In this document: positions 1 to 9,127 of the stretch, in pieces | Layout: the number at the start of each line of letters is the position of its first letter | Numbering within the stretch: position 1 is the first letter of the stretch | Assembly: GCF_907165195.1 (NCBI RefSeq) | Contig: NZ_OU015584.1 | Coordinates: 620,001-684,000, forward strand | Length of the DNA stretch: 64,000 bases | Direction of reading: 5' to 3' | Origin: Parvicella tangerina | Lineage (GTDB): Bacteria; Bacteroidota; Bacteroidia; Flavobacteriales_D; Parvicellaceae | Notes under the pieces: model-generated | The model's database searches: none | The model's input: only the letters and a program-made list of their open reading frames with translations | What the model was told of the DNA's origin: nothing | Made by a program: the position numbers and the translations under genes

Positions 1-3000
1 ACCATCGGATGCAGCAACAGATTCTAGGGTAATATCACCGTTAAAAACACCTGTGCTTCCCGATGAAGAGTTCACATAGCATTCAGCGTTGTTTGATGTC
101 GCGTTATTGTATATGTTGAGTGGGCCATTTAGCGTAATATGACCATTGTTCCCTAGATAAACTCTACCAGTAGTTGCTGAAGAGGAATTGTTCGTAATGT
201 CGGTAGTCCCATTAATAACAAGACTTCCGTTCGAGTTATTACTAAAATAACTGTTGCTAGAGTTACCTGAAGTTCCTTGAACAACGGTTAGATCACCTGC
301 TAGATCGATTGTTCCGTCATTAGGAAAATATAGGCGAGTATTATCGTCAGAGCTAGAAAAATCAATTACCGTATTTCCATTAATGGTTAGTGTAGATCCA
401 TTAGAATTAGATACGTTTAAGTTTTGTCCCGCTCCTACGTGATTGACGTAAAGATCACCCGCAATAGTGTTTCCAGCGCTAGAGTAGGCGAGGAACATGT
501 CATCACTCCCTGTGTTATTCATGGTGACATTTCCACTAAACATGTCTGGGTTGTTTGCTCCCATCATGAAGTATCTAGATCCAGAGTTAACCATGGTGAA
601 ATCGCCAGCAAAAGAGTTGTTACCTTGTGATTGATCATCAGCGACTCCCCCAGATTTTTCTAGATATGCTGTACCACCATAGGAAGTGTTGTCAGTTCTG
701 AATCTAGGTCCGATAAATGAGACATCGCCTCCCCAATCAGAGTTGATGTTATAAAAGTAAGCATCTCCAGTAAGGGTAAGGTTTTGGGCAGTGGCTCCAA
801 TTTGTGTAAAATTTCTAAATTGTAAATCACCAGTTGTAAAACCGTTGCCACCTATAGAAACTACTTTTGTAGCAGCCAGAGTTGTGGGGCTATCGCTAGG
901 ACCAAAATAAAAGCCATCAGAACCAACGCCATAATTTTCTAGGGTTAGGTTTCCATTAAAATTGGTAGAGGCTGCTCCGCCATTTGTAATGTAAAACTGA
1001 GAATTGTTGCAGGTAGATGAATTTGAGAAGGAAACATCTCCATTCACTGTTATGGTAGCGTTGTTTCCAAAATAAAAGCGTCCAGTGGTTCCAGAAGTAT
1101 TAAGTGCGATGTCTACATTTCCATCAATGTTAATAACAGAGGCAGCATTGTCTCCGATGTAGAAATTTTGATTCCCTGAACTCCCATTGTCTGTGATTGT
1201 CAGGTCTCCGTTAATACTGATGTTACCATCATTTGGAAAATAGGCACTATTGGCGTTAGAACTATTATTGGTTATGCTAACATTTCCAGTGATAGTTGTG
1301 CTTGTTGTCCCGGTGTTTGCAAAAGACAAGTTTCCGGCTGTGGCTCCATTTGCAATATTTAAATCTCCATCAATGTAACTATCGCTAACGTTGTAAGCAA
1401 AGTAGAAGTTGCCTGTTCCCGTATTCGAAACAGTCAGGTTATTGGATACGGTGTCTGCATCGCCATTACCAAACAAAAAATTGTCTGCGCCTGAATGCAC
1501 CAAATCTAAAGTAGAGTGGAAATAGTTTCCTCCAGCACTGTTATCGTTAGATGCACCTGTTTTTTCTAAATAAGCGGTTCCTCTGTAAATCGTACCATCT
1601 GTCCTTAATCTTGGTGCTACAAAGTTGATATCACCACCCCAGTCGCTATCTTCGCAATAGAGGTTCGCACCTCCAGTCAATGTTAAGGATTGTGGAGTAC
1701 CACCAACCTGCGTGAAGTTTCTAAAGATCAGATTGCCGTCAATAAAGCCTCCTATTCCTGTAGTAACAGTCTTAGTTGCAACCAAAGTTGCACTACCACC
1801 AGCCTCTCCAAAAGTAATGCCGTCTGAATTTGCTACGGTGGTTGTGACCTCGATGTCATCATTAAATGTAGCTGACGCATTTGAAGTGTAAGCAAATCGA
1901 ATATATGAATTGGTTGCCGCGCTGTTATTATTGGCAATAACTGGTTGGTTAAAGATTACCGAGCCGTTCCAACCCGCTCTAATCTCTTGGTTAGAGGTTG
2001 CCGCACCATTGTTGTTAAGCGTGACCGTTCCATCTACTGTAAGCTGAGACGAAGTACCATTTGCTAAATAACTATAGCAGCTAGTTGCTGTTGAGTTCTG
2101 ATTAATTGTCAAGTCACCATTCACTACGCCAACACCGTTGTTAGCAATGCCGTTATTGGTGTTGCCTGCTGAGGATTCATTCAATGTAAGATCACCAGAA
2201 ACGGTAAAAGTCGTTGTGGTTCCATTTGTTCCAAGGTAAACCCCTTGACCATTTCCAGAGTTATTGAGCGTAACATCACCGTCAAAGGTGTTTCCAACAG
2301 ACTGATAAGCAAGACGAACCGTACTCGTGCCAGAATTGTTCACGATAACATCAGATTGAAAGCTAGTGGGGTCTGTAACACCAAAGTAGAGATTGTTATC
2401 GCCAGAATTGGTTATTGTTGTTATAGCTTGGAAGTCATTTCCAGAACAACTGGAGTTGGCCAGACTTCCATTTTGAGTAAGGTTGGCTGTTCCTTCAAAA
2501 GTAGAGTAATCTGTTTCCAAATAACCTGAAGTTCCAGTAAAGTCGCCTTCCCAGGTTGTGCCATCTAAATATAGTCTTGCCGAATTATCAAGAGTAAGGT
2601 TTTGAGCGGTATTTCCCGATTGCGTAAAATTGTCAATATAAAGATCCCCGTTAGCAAAACCACCTGCGCCAATAGTGATCGTTTGTCCAGTAGCAAGTGT
2701 TGAAGAGCTCGAGCCTCCTTGTGAAATTCTAATACTATTACCCGTTGTGTTCACGAGCTCTACATTTCCGTTAAATTCATTTCCAGCAGAATTATGCGCC
2801 AGATAAATGATATCTGATCCAATATTGTTAACAAATAGATCTCCGTTAAAAATATCCGGATTTGAATTCCCAAATAATATTCTTCCAGACCCTGAGTTGG
2901 TTATCGTTGCTGAGCCATTTATTGTATTGCCTCCTCCCGAATCATCATTATTTCCCCCCGTTTTGTTAACAGACAAATTACCACTAAAGGAATTATCTTC

Positions 3001-4110
3001 CACGTAGATTCTGGGAGAAATAACAGACACGTTACCCAAAAAAGTATTGTTGGTTATTCTTGTTATAGTAGCATCAGTGACGATTAGGTTAATCGTAGTC
3101 GCGTCTGCTTGCGTAATGTTGTACAGATAAAGGATGCCATCATTAAACCCAGCACCGCCAATTTGAATAGTTTTACCTGCTGCAAGTGTTGATGTTCCGT
3201 TTCCTGGACCTATGTAAACACCTCCCGAGTTCGTGTTTTGAAGCGTAACATCATCGTTGAATTGATTGTTTAAAGAACCAAATGATGGAAGTATTCTTGC
3301 CGAAGCGTCTCCTGAAGTATAGTAAGAGACTGTATTGTTATATATATCGGGATTACTTGTAGCAAATCGCCAGTCATTCGACCCCATGTGTGTAAAGGAA
3401 GCAGGGTTGTTAAAGGTGTTTCCTCCATCGTTGACATCTGTAGTAGTACCCTCCTTCGTAAAGTCTACACTTCCGTTGAATGTACTATTCGCAAACTGAA
3501 GTCTTGGAGAAGAAAAGGTAAGGTCACCATCGAAGGTGCAATCATCAATTGCAATTCGACCGTTTCCAGAAAGATCAAGGCTTTGAGCAGTTCCTCCTAC
3601 CTGAGTGATGTGATAAAGAATTAATAGTCCATCAGAGAATCCTAACGGTCCAACTGTTAGCGAATTTCCTGCAGATAGGGTTGAGGTGGAAGTTCCTCCC
3701 TGACCAATTCTTATACCGTTTGATGAGGTGCATTCGAAAATGACATCTCCATTAAACTCATTTCCAGGTGTGTTGTGAGCCACATACAAGATGTCCGTAC
3801 CTTCATTGGTTAAAGTAAGGTCTGCGTTCCAGATATCCGGAAGACTGTTTCCCATGAGCAAATAGCCAGAACCAGTTAAATGGAGGTGAGTGACATCATT
3901 AAACACATTCCCACCGTGAGAAGCATCGTTTGAGGCTCCTTCCTTTACGATATCAACAAGTCCGTTAAAGGTGTTTTCTCTGAGATAAACTCTGGGAGAT
4001 TGAATGTCAAGATCACCAAGAAAGATAGAGTTGTATAAATAGATCCTTGCCGTTCCATTCAAATCTAGCGTAAAATTCGTAGCATCAGTTTGTGTGATGG
4101 ACTCCAAAAT
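1..4110 (-). repeat. Tandem protein-coding repeats, two unit lengths
   Basis: The TQ anchor of the repeat falls near 4095, 3612, 3120, 2630, 1718 and 818. The first three intervals are about 480-490 nt (about 163 aa) and the next two about 900 nt (about 300 aa). The longer units contain extra short subunits of the form G-(N/D)-(L/V)-(T/S)-I-xx-N. After 818 the extended pattern continues to the left edge, so the next anchor is expected roughly 80 nt outside the window. Positions were read by eye from the translation. Confidence 0.75.
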
Positions 4111-4911
4111 AAGGTCACCAGAAGTGAAGTCTGAGCCAATTGTGAAATTGACACCAGCTCCAAATGTTGATGTGCCACTTCCTCCACCACTGAACGAGAT
4201 TCCACTTGCGGATCCGCTACTAGAAACCGAAATATCATTATTAAACGCATTACCAGGTGAGTTATATGCCATTCTAACCCAAGAACTCCCCGAGTTGTCG
4301 ATGGTAACAGTGCCGTTGTAGGTATCTGGATTGTTGACGCCTAGTCGAATCTCATTCCCACTGCCGTTGCTGATGGATAGGGATCCGTTAAAGGTACATC
4401 CACCATTACCATATTGGTTTGAAAAACCATGGGTTACTGAGACATTATTGTTAAAAGTTCCTGCATCGAAATCAATTGCACCAGTTGCATCAATTTCGGC
4501 ACCAAAGATAGTGCCTGAGAAACGCACCACTCCACTGGTATTGATCTGAAGAAGTGAAGTGCCAGGGGTGTCATTGATTGTGCCATCTGAAAAGATGCAG
4601 TTATTTACGCCAGAAATAGAGAATACACTACCATTTAGATCTATGATTCCAGTATAATTTGTGGTGTTAATACCGTCAAAATTAGCCGCAACATCTACAG
4701 TGCAATCACCAACTCCGTTTCCGTCAAATATGGCATCGGTTCCAGCGGTAGGAGGTCCTCCACCATCAGGTGCGCCCCCTGAAGTTGAAGACCAGTTGTC
4801 TCCAGACCAATTCGCTGGAGTCGCACTTACCCAGTAACGTTGACCAGTGGCGTTGAAAGGAAAAATTAGAAAGAAAGCAAAAAAAATAGAAAGAGTAGGT
4901 AAAAACTTCAT
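1..4911 (-). CDS. Giant secreted repeat protein, 3' end outside window
   Basis: The frame is open from an ATG at 4911 to the left edge, giving 1637 codons with no stop, so only the N-terminal part is present. Residues 1-24 form a Sec signal peptide (hydrophobic core, then NATGQ). The mature start (RYWVSATPANWSG) is a tryptophan-rich opening common in Bacteroidota extracellular repeat proteins. The rest is Asn/Ser/Thr/Gly-rich beta-solenoid-like sequence with a recurring unit anchored by a TQ motif, SPR-x-Y, KxGxxND and NPD(I/T)(W/Y). Its size and composition fit a cell-surface or secreted protein exported by the T9SS, but any C-terminal sorting domain lies beyond the window. No enzymatic motif is visible. 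Function unknown; adhesin or surface-layer role is inference. Confidence 0.85.
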   Translation of the reverse strand, partial: MKFLPTLSIFFAFFLIFPFNATGQRYWVSATPANWSGDNWSSTSGGAPDGGGPPTAGTDAIFDGNGVGDCTVDVAANFDGINTTNYTGIIDLNGSVFSISGVNNCIFSDGTINDTPGTSLLQINTSGVVRFSGTIFGAEIDATGAIDFDAGTFNNNVSVTHGFSNQYGNGGCTFNGSLSISNGSGNEIRLGVNNPDTYNGTVTIDNSGSSWVRMAYNSPGNAFNNDISVSSSGSASGISFSGGGSGTSTFGAGVNFTIGSDFTSGDLILESITQTDATNFTLDLNGTARIYLYNSIFLGDLDIQSPRVYLRENTFNGLVDIVKEGASNDASHGGNVFNDVTHLHLTGSGYLLMGNSLPDIWNADLTLTNEGTDILYVAHNTPGNEFNGDVIFECTSSNGIRIGQGGTSTSTLSAGNSLTVGPLGFSDGLLILYHITQVGGTAQSLDLSGNGRIAIDDCTFDGDLTFSSPRLQFANSTFNGSVDFTKEGTTTDVNDGGNTFNNPASFTHMGSNDWRFATSNPDIYNNTVSYYTSGDASARILPSFGSLNNQFNDDVTLQNTNSGGVYIGPGNGTSTLAAGKTIQIGGAGFNDGILYLYNITQADATTINLIVTDATITRITNNTFLGNVSVISPRIYVEDNSFSGNLSVNKTGGNNDDSGGGNTINGSATITNSGSGRILFGNSNPDIFNGDLFVNNIGSDIIYLAHNSAGNEFNGNVELVNTTGNSIRISQGGSSSSTLATGQTITIGAGGFANGDLYIDNFTQSGNTAQNLTLDNSARLYLDGTTWEGDFTGTSGYLETDYSTFEGTANLTQNGSLANSSCSGNDFQAITTITNSGDNNLYFGVTDPTSFQSDVIVNNSGTSTVRLAYQSVGNTFDGDVTLNNSGNGQGVYLGTNGTTTTFTVSGDLTLNESSAGNTNNGIANNGVGVVNGDLTINQNSTATSCYSYLANGTSSQLTVDGTVTLNNNGAATSNQEIRAGWNGSVIFNQPVIANNNSAATNSYIRFAYTSNASATFNDDIEVTTTVANSDGITFGEAGGSATLVATKTVTTGIGGFIDGNLIFRNFTQVGGTPQSLTLTGGANLYCEDSDWGGDINFVAPRLRTDGTIYRGTAYLEKTGASNDNSAGGNYFHSTLDLVHSGADNFLFGNGDADTVSNNLTVSNTGTGNFYFAYNVSDSYIDGDLNIANGATAGNLSFANTGTTSTTITGNVSITNNSSNANSAYFPNDGNISINGDLTITDNGSSGNQNFYIGDNAASVINIDGNVDIALNTSGTTGRFYFGNNATITVNGDVSFSNSSTCNNSQFYITNGGAASTNFNGNLTLENYGVGSDGFYFGPSDSPTTLAATKVVSIGGNGFTTGDLQFRNFTQIGATAQNLTLTGDAYFYNINSDWGGDVSFIGPRFRTDNTSYGGTAYLEKSGGVADDQSQGNNSFAGDFTMVNSGSRYFMMGANNPDMFSGNVTMNNTGSDDMFLAYSSAGNTIAGDLYVNHVGAGQNLNVSNSNGSTLTINGNTVIDFSSSDDNTRLYFPNDGTIDLAGDLTVVQGTSGNSSNSYFSNNSNGSLVINGTTDITNNSSSATTGRVYLGNNGHITLNGPLNIYNNATSNNAECYVNSSSGSTGVFNGDITLESVAASDG

Positions 4912-5025
4912 TTTAACAGATGTTACGAACGCTACAAAGTAAATATAAAATAGTTAATAATTGTACTTGATTGTTATTATCTTTTTCTAAAACCTGATTT
5001 TAGAGGGTGATTGTTTTGTTTTATT

Positions 5026-5045
5026 TCATGAATGATAATTCATGA
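5026..5045. other. Perfect inverted repeat (8-bp arms, 4-nt loop)
   Basis: Arms TCATGAAT and ATTCATGA flank GATA in the gap between the giant repeat gene (start 4911) and the stop of the barrel gene (5077). It lies downstream of the 5077-6746 gene pair and upstream of the giant gene. On the - strand it is followed by an A-rich stretch rather than a clean T tract, so it could be a weak terminator for the barrel gene or an operator for the giant gene. The rest of the 165-nt gap shows nothing else I can support. Confidence 0.4.
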
Positions 5046-5076
5046 TTAAGGTTCAGGAGTCATGCATGCACAAAAA

Positions 5077-5835
5077 TCATGGTTTGAATTTGTACCTGAG
5101 TAATAAACTGGTGTTTAAATTATTTACAGGTACATCAACAGGAGGTCTTGAATCGTAAAGGAAGTTCACACTAACAACAATCGAAAAATTCTTACTCAAC
5201 GAATGTGAAATGGTAGATTCATTTGAAATTCTGAAATCCGCAAAATCACCAATAGATGGCTGATAGTAAGTAATTGTTTTAAATTCCCATGATTTGCTGA
5301 TCTTCCAGTTCAAAGAAAGATAGTTTGAATTTCTGATGACGTTGCTGAATTCAGGTATCGTAGTTTCTTCATACTCGTACATCAACGACCAGCCATAGTT
5401 AAATTGAAGGGAGTCTGAATTAACTATTTTGAACCTTAAGCCTGATCCAATCAGAATTCGTTGTCTAATCTTCTGGACACTGTTGTATTGGATTTGACCA
5501 TAAGATTCCCATTTAATGAATCGCTTTTCTGAAAGCATATGGATCAAACGATAATGGGCATAACCGTAGTTGACAAGATCACTATTGTTGCTTCTAACTA
5601 AGGTAATGTTGTTCAAGAAGAGATGTGTCAATTTCTCCTTTCTGTAAAGCAGACTAATGTTATTCGATATCTGATAAACGGAACGTGTATTTTGGGTATA
5701 CCTGAAGCTTAGGTCAATGTTCCCTTGTAACCCTTCTTCAGCATTTTTATAACGCTTTTCTTCAATGTTGATGATTTGAGAAAAGTATGTTTGAATGGAA
5801 AGAATCAATATGAACGAAATCAGTAACTGCTTCAT
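5077..5835 (-). CDS. Outer-membrane beta-barrel protein, DUF481-like
   Basis: 252 aa with an N-terminal signal peptide (MKQLLISFILILSIQTYFSQ). The mature part has alternating aromatic/polar strands with short turns (for example SLLYRKEKLTH, WESYGQIQYNSVQKIRQRIL) and ends in an aromatic-basic strand (LLLRYKFKP), typical of a small outer-membrane barrel. The arrangement resembles the DUF481 family of salt-induced outer-membrane proteins, but that is a resemblance by eye. The start codon overlaps the stop of the upstream patatin gene by 4 nt, so the two are translationally coupled. The substrate or role is not evident. Confidence 0.65.
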   Translation of the reverse strand: MKQLLISFILILSIQTYFSQIINIEEKRYKNAEEGLQGNIDLSFRYTQNTRSVYQISNNISLLYRKEKLTHLFLNNITLVRSNNSDLVNYGYAHYRLIHMLSEKRFIKWESYGQIQYNSVQKIRQRILIGSGLRFKIVNSDSLQFNYGWSLMYEYEETTIPEFSNVIRNSNYLSLNWKISKSWEFKTITYYQPSIGDFADFRISNESTISHSLSKNFSIVVSVNFLYDSRPPVDVPVNNLNTSLLLRYKFKP

Positions 5836-6746
5836 ATTTTCTCTTTCTGAATAATAGTTTTGTTTGCGTTGTGACTTTTTGCGTGCTCAAAGCCTTCATT
5901 CCACCATTTTTTCATCAACTTTGGTCTAAACACAAAAGGAAAGTCAGTCAGTCGGTAGGGAGTGTGAAATTTTCTGATCATTACATTCCGAGCCTTGCTT
6001 TTTAATTTGCCGATCATCAAATCGTCATAATAAATTTGCTCGGTCATGAAACCAAAAACACGCATAAGTGATCCGAAAGCATTAGTAGTAGGTTCAAAAT
6101 TTCGATCCAGGTGTTCGGTCTCAAGAATGATCACATCTACTTCTTTGGCTCCCAGGTCAATTGCCGCTTGAATTGGAGTGTGACTGCCAAAACCACCGTC
6201 AGCAAATTCATGCCCGTGCTTGTTCAGAACACTCATGAACGGGACGTAATTTGCACTTGCCCAGATCCAGTCAATGAAATCAGTGTATGAATAATCTATA
6301 TTAGATTTGAACTCTGTCTGATATTTCGTGAGATTGGCAACTGACACCACGATCCGTTTTTTTTGTTCTTTAAGTTGCGTAAAGTCTTCAGCAGTTAAGG
6401 TTTCTCTAATTAAATTTCTAAGATTTTTGCTGTCACCAAAGGTTTGTCGTTTAAGAATAAACGATTTTATCGTGTTCCAGTGATTGATGGAAACACGATA
6501 TTCAGCATTGTCAAGTTCTTTAATCTTAAACGGATTGATATAGAAGATGTCTTTTTGCTCTACATTGGTAAAAACCTTTTTAATTCGACCTATTTCTCCA
6601 AGAGCCAAATGACTAATCAATAAACTGCCTGTAGAGCTACCAACAAAGAGATCATATTCGCATTTCTCCTCGCGAATCAGGTATTCTGCCACGCCACCTG
6701 CAAAAGCACCCTTGCTACCTCCTCCCGATATGACCAAAGCTCTCAT
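5832..6746 (-). CDS. Patatin-like phospholipase
   Basis: 304 aa, a typical length for a stand-alone bacterial patatin. The oxyanion-hole glycine loop GGGSKG is at residues 8-13, the nucleophile elbow GSSTG at 36-40 (Ser38), and the catalytic DGG at 183-185. The family hydrolyses acyl esters of phospholipids or other lipids with a Ser-Asp dyad. There is no signal peptide, so the enzyme is predicted cytoplasmic or membrane-associated from inside. It is the first gene of a two-gene unit with the outer-membrane barrel gene, preceded by a perfect -7 element 22 nt before the ATG. Confidence 0.92.
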   Translation of the reverse strand: MRALVISGGGSKGAFAGGVAEYLIREEKCEYDLFVGSSTGSLLISHLALGEIGRIKKVFTNVEQKDIFYINPFKIKELDNAEYRVSINHWNTIKSFILKRQTFGDSKNLRNLIRETLTAEDFTQLKEQKKRIVVSVANLTKYQTEFKSNIDYSYTDFIDWIWASANYVPFMSVLNKHGHEFADGGFGSHTPIQAAIDLGAKEVDVIILETEHLDRNFEPTTNAFGSLMRVFGFMTEQIYYDDLMIGKLKSKARNVMIRKFHTPYRLTDFPFVFRPKLMKKWWNEGFEHAKSHNANKTIIQKEKI

Positions 6747-6768
6747 GGTTAAATTTTTGAACCAAATT

Positions 6769-6776
6769 CAAAGATA
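6769..6776 (-). promoter_or_regulatory. Bacteroidota -7 promoter element (patatin gene)
   Basis: TATCTTTG on the - strand matches the TAnnTTTG consensus exactly and lies 22 nt upstream of the ATG at 6746. No convincing -33 TTTG was found at the usual 17-20 nt spacing. Confidence 0.5.
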
Positions 6777-6820
6777 ACCGAATATTCAAATGAAAAAGAA
6801 GAAGATTAACCATTGTTTTG

Positions 6821-7276
6821 ATGTTCTCTGTCCAAATTAAATATCCTTACCAAAGGAAATTTCGTTTTAAAGGAGTGATTGAGATTAAAAGTGAAATAAA
6901 ATTTGAAGGAGGAAGGATTGAAATTGATAACAATCGGATTGTGAAGTTTACGACAGATGTGGGTAAACTAGAGTTAAATCATGCAGAGAATTTCATCAAA
7001 AGCTTGAAAGAAAATAATGTGCGCAGTAATGTGCTGATAATTTTTGATGCCCAATCGTTAGAAGAAAGTACAGATGGAATTGTCAAGAAGTACACTGTTG
7101 GAAAACTAGAGAAGCACGCTAGTGCATTAGCTGTATTGAACAACTCATCCATTTCTCGGTTTTTGATCCATACTTTCTTGGCGATTTATCGTCCTAACAT
7201 CCCAGTGCGAATGTTTGATGAAGAAGATCAAGCCAGAAGGTGGCTCATTACTTTTAGGGATCCTGAGCAGAAATGA
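6821..7276 (+). CDS. SpoIIAA/STAS-like small protein
   Basis: 151 aa from the ATG at 6821 (a TTG immediately precedes it in frame). Alternating strands and helices, with KSEIKFEGGRIEIDNNRIVKF, then NVLIIFDAQSLEES and a C-terminal PVRMFDEEDQARRWL, look like the SpoIIAA-like/STAS fold found in many small Bacteroidota proteins, where the end typically reads FxxExEAxxWL. No signal peptide or catalytic motif. The exact start is uncertain, since GTG and TTG codons occur further downstream. Its 3' end overlaps the 3' end of the convergent metalloprotease gene by 23 nt. Function unknown. Confidence 0.6.
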   Translation: MFSVQIKYPYQRKFRFKGVIEIKSEIKFEGGRIEIDNNRIVKFTTDVGKLELNHAENFIKSLKENNVRSNVLIIFDAQSLEESTDGIVKKYTVGKLEKHASALAVLNNSSISRFLIHTFLAIYRPNIPVRMFDEEDQARRWLITFRDPEQK

Positions 7277-8120
7277 TAGCTGTTTTACCAACTAGAATGG
7301 TTGCGCCATGGATGGCCATCAGCCAGACCTTTCCTGATGCATCAATACTGTAGTGCGAGTTTTCGAACATGAAGTCCCATTCATAGCTTTTTCCTTCATG
7401 TTCTGATAAACTTGAGAGTAAAACGGCATTTCCATAATTGTCATACCAAATAATCTGATGGATTTCGTTTATGTAGTAACTGTTGAGGTCTCCATTGAAT
7501 TTGAGTGTATGCGTAAAGTTTTCATTGAGATAGTTATTCTCCAGATAATTTAGAGAACTGACGCAAACATCATTTTGTTCCAGATATTCTGCTTGTTCCC
7601 ATCCTTTGACAATAGCTTCTTTTCGTTGTTTTAACGATGGGTGAGATTTGGAACCGTGCAAATTACCCTCTTTTTGAATGCATGCTATTGACTCTTCAAG
7701 ATTAGCTCCCATTTTTTTTAGTATAAAACCAGAGAAGCGATCGGCAGCTAGCTCATTTTCATGAGAGAACTTATATTTTTGAATAGTGTGACCCAAAAGG
7801 TGGTGTCCTAATTCATGTGCCAGTACGCTCCAGGCGGCCCAATCCGTATAAGTAGAGTCCACGATACGATTCATGAAGTTTGGGTTGTATCTGATATATC
7901 GTTTTTTTCGATGAATATAGGCCTGAGCGTTCGGGATCTTGAAGTCAACTACTATCGTGAAGTTTGGTTCTAGCCCGCAATACAATAAAATTTGAGATAC
8001 TGCGTATTTAGCATCTCTATCCGATACATAATTGGAGGCGGTTGACGAGGATTCTTCTGTCTGGGCAAATAGCACAATGTGTCCAATAAAAAGTAGGAAT
8101 AAAAGACTAAATTTGTGCAT
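7254..8120 (-). CDS. Secreted M48-like zinc metalloprotease
   Basis: 288 aa from the ATG at 8120, which gives a clean signal peptide (MHKFSLLFLLFIGHIVLFAQ); a longer in-frame reading from 8189 adds 23 residues without a signal and is rejected. The zinc motif HELGH is at residues 102-106, followed about 20 residues later by ENELAAD (Glu123 as third ligand), the arrangement of M48-type gluzincins. The C-terminal 100 residues look like a short beta domain. Predicted periplasmic or outer-membrane-associated protease. A perfect -7 element lies 37 nt upstream. The substrate is unknown. Confidence 0.8.
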   Translation of the reverse strand: MHKFSLLFLLFIGHIVLFAQTEESSSTASNYVSDRDAKYAVSQILLYCGLEPNFTIVVDFKIPNAQAYIHRKKRYIRYNPNFMNRIVDSTYTDWAAWSVLAHELGHHLLGHTIQKYKFSHENELAADRFSGFILKKMGANLEESIACIQKEGNLHGSKSHPSLKQRKEAIVKGWEQAEYLEQNDVCVSSLNYLENNYLNENFTHTLKFNGDLNSYYINEIHQIIWYDNYGNAVLLSSLSEHEGKSYEWDFMFENSHYSIDASGKVWLMAIHGATILVGKTAIISAQDP

Positions 8121-8157
8121 GGTTTTTGCCGTTTTATAATGACAATAAGTAAAAATA

Positions 8158-8165
8158 CAAAGATA
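8158..8165 (-). promoter_or_regulatory. -7 promoter element (metalloprotease gene)
   Basis: TATCTTTG on the - strand, identical to the element upstream of the patatin and dacB genes, 37 nt before the ATG at 8120. It sits in the narrow divergent gap and ends 2 nt before the TTG start of the opposite-strand lipoprotein gene. Confidence 0.5.
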
Positions 8166-8167
8166 TT

Positions 8168-9127
8168 TTGAACAAATACTTTTTTCCATTATTGCTATTG
8201 ATGTTTATGATCACTGGATGTGTGGGCTTTTATGATCCTGGTGATTATTCCTACACACCTTCCAAAGAAGCTATTAAGGAACAACGTATTAAAGATAGTA
8301 TTAAGGTCTACATTCAGGCAAGAAGCCCAATGGGGTATAATTACAAATCGTTGGAGTTTGGTGAAGTCTTTGTCATAAAGGACGAGGAAATTAAGAAGCT
8401 TGACAAACTGTTAGAAGAAAAGAACTATTTGCCCTTTAGGAAAGACGAGTATGGTAGTGAGTACGACAAGAAGGAAAAGGATTTACTGGAAGCGATCGAC
8501 CAGCAGAAGGAATATCTGAAAGAGAATAATATTTATCCATGGTACGAGGTCAACCACCTTTATGCATTTGAGAATGTGATCAGCGATTCAGCCATTGTTT
8601 ATGAGTTTGATTTTGAGGTTTACCCGAATTATGATATTAAGGATGTCCACAAGAAAATGGATCTTACGCTTGACCCAAAGCGTTACAAAATGTTGAAATA
8701 TTTCTTAGCTCAAAACCCGGTTTATGAAACGAATGACTGGATGTATAATGAGGAAAAGAATAGCGAGTTCTATACTGCGGCATACGCTGCACTAGATGCT
8801 CCATCTGATTATAAAGACAAATTGATGTTGACCATCATTGATATGACGCAATATATCTATGATAAGGATGCGTTTGATGAAAATGATTTTGCAAAGAAAC
8901 AGATGTTGAGGTGGGAGAAAGAGAATGTTGAAGAACAGCTCAAGACAATCAGTATTTCTCAATTGAATACGGTCATAGATACGTTGGATGAGCAGCCTAT
9001 TTTGACTGGCTACACAATGAGACACGATTTTTATACCGAAAATATCGATGACCTGAGAAGATTTGAATTTGAGTTTGATTTGAACTATGTGATCACTAGA
9101 ATCACAGAAAAAAAAGTGGAAGAATGA
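8168..9127 (+). CDS. Uncharacterised lipoprotein
   Basis: 319 aa. The start is a TTG at 8168: it yields a proper lipoprotein signal with lipobox (LLLLMFMITGC, Cys18), while the first downstream ATG (about 8201) would leave too short a hydrophobic stretch. The mature protein is Lys/Glu/Asp/Tyr-rich and mostly helical, with no family I recognise. It overlaps the next gene by 4 nt (ATGA), so the two are one transcription unit. Predicted to be anchored in the outer or inner membrane facing the periplasm. Confidence 0.75.
   Translation: MNKYFFPLLLLMFMITGCVGFYDPGDYSYTPSKEAIKEQRIKDSIKVYIQARSPMGYNYKSLEFGEVFVIKDEEIKKLDKLLEEKNYLPFRKDEYGSEYDKKEKDLLEAIDQQKEYLKENNIYPWYEVNHLYAFENVISDSAIVYEFDFEVYPNYDIKDVHKKMDLTLDPKRYKMLKYFLAQNPVYETNDWMYNEEKNSEFYTAAYAALDAPSDYKDKLMLTIIDMTQYIYDKDAFDENDFAKKQMLRWEKENVEEQLKTISISQLNTVIDTLDEQPILTGYTMRHDFYTENIDDLRRFEFEFDLNYVITRITEKKVEE

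Noticed and set aside
1-4110. Regular repeats that could suggest a CRISPR array
   Set aside because: Periods are about 490 and 900 nt, the copies are diverged, and the whole region is one open reading frame.
424-4549. Short + strand open frames across the left giant gene
   Set aside because: They are antisense shadows of the 1637-codon - strand frame, which has a signal peptide and a coherent repeat structure.
8792-9025. - strand 77-codon frame inside the lipoprotein gene
   Set aside because: Antisense shadow with no signal, motif or neighbouring partner.
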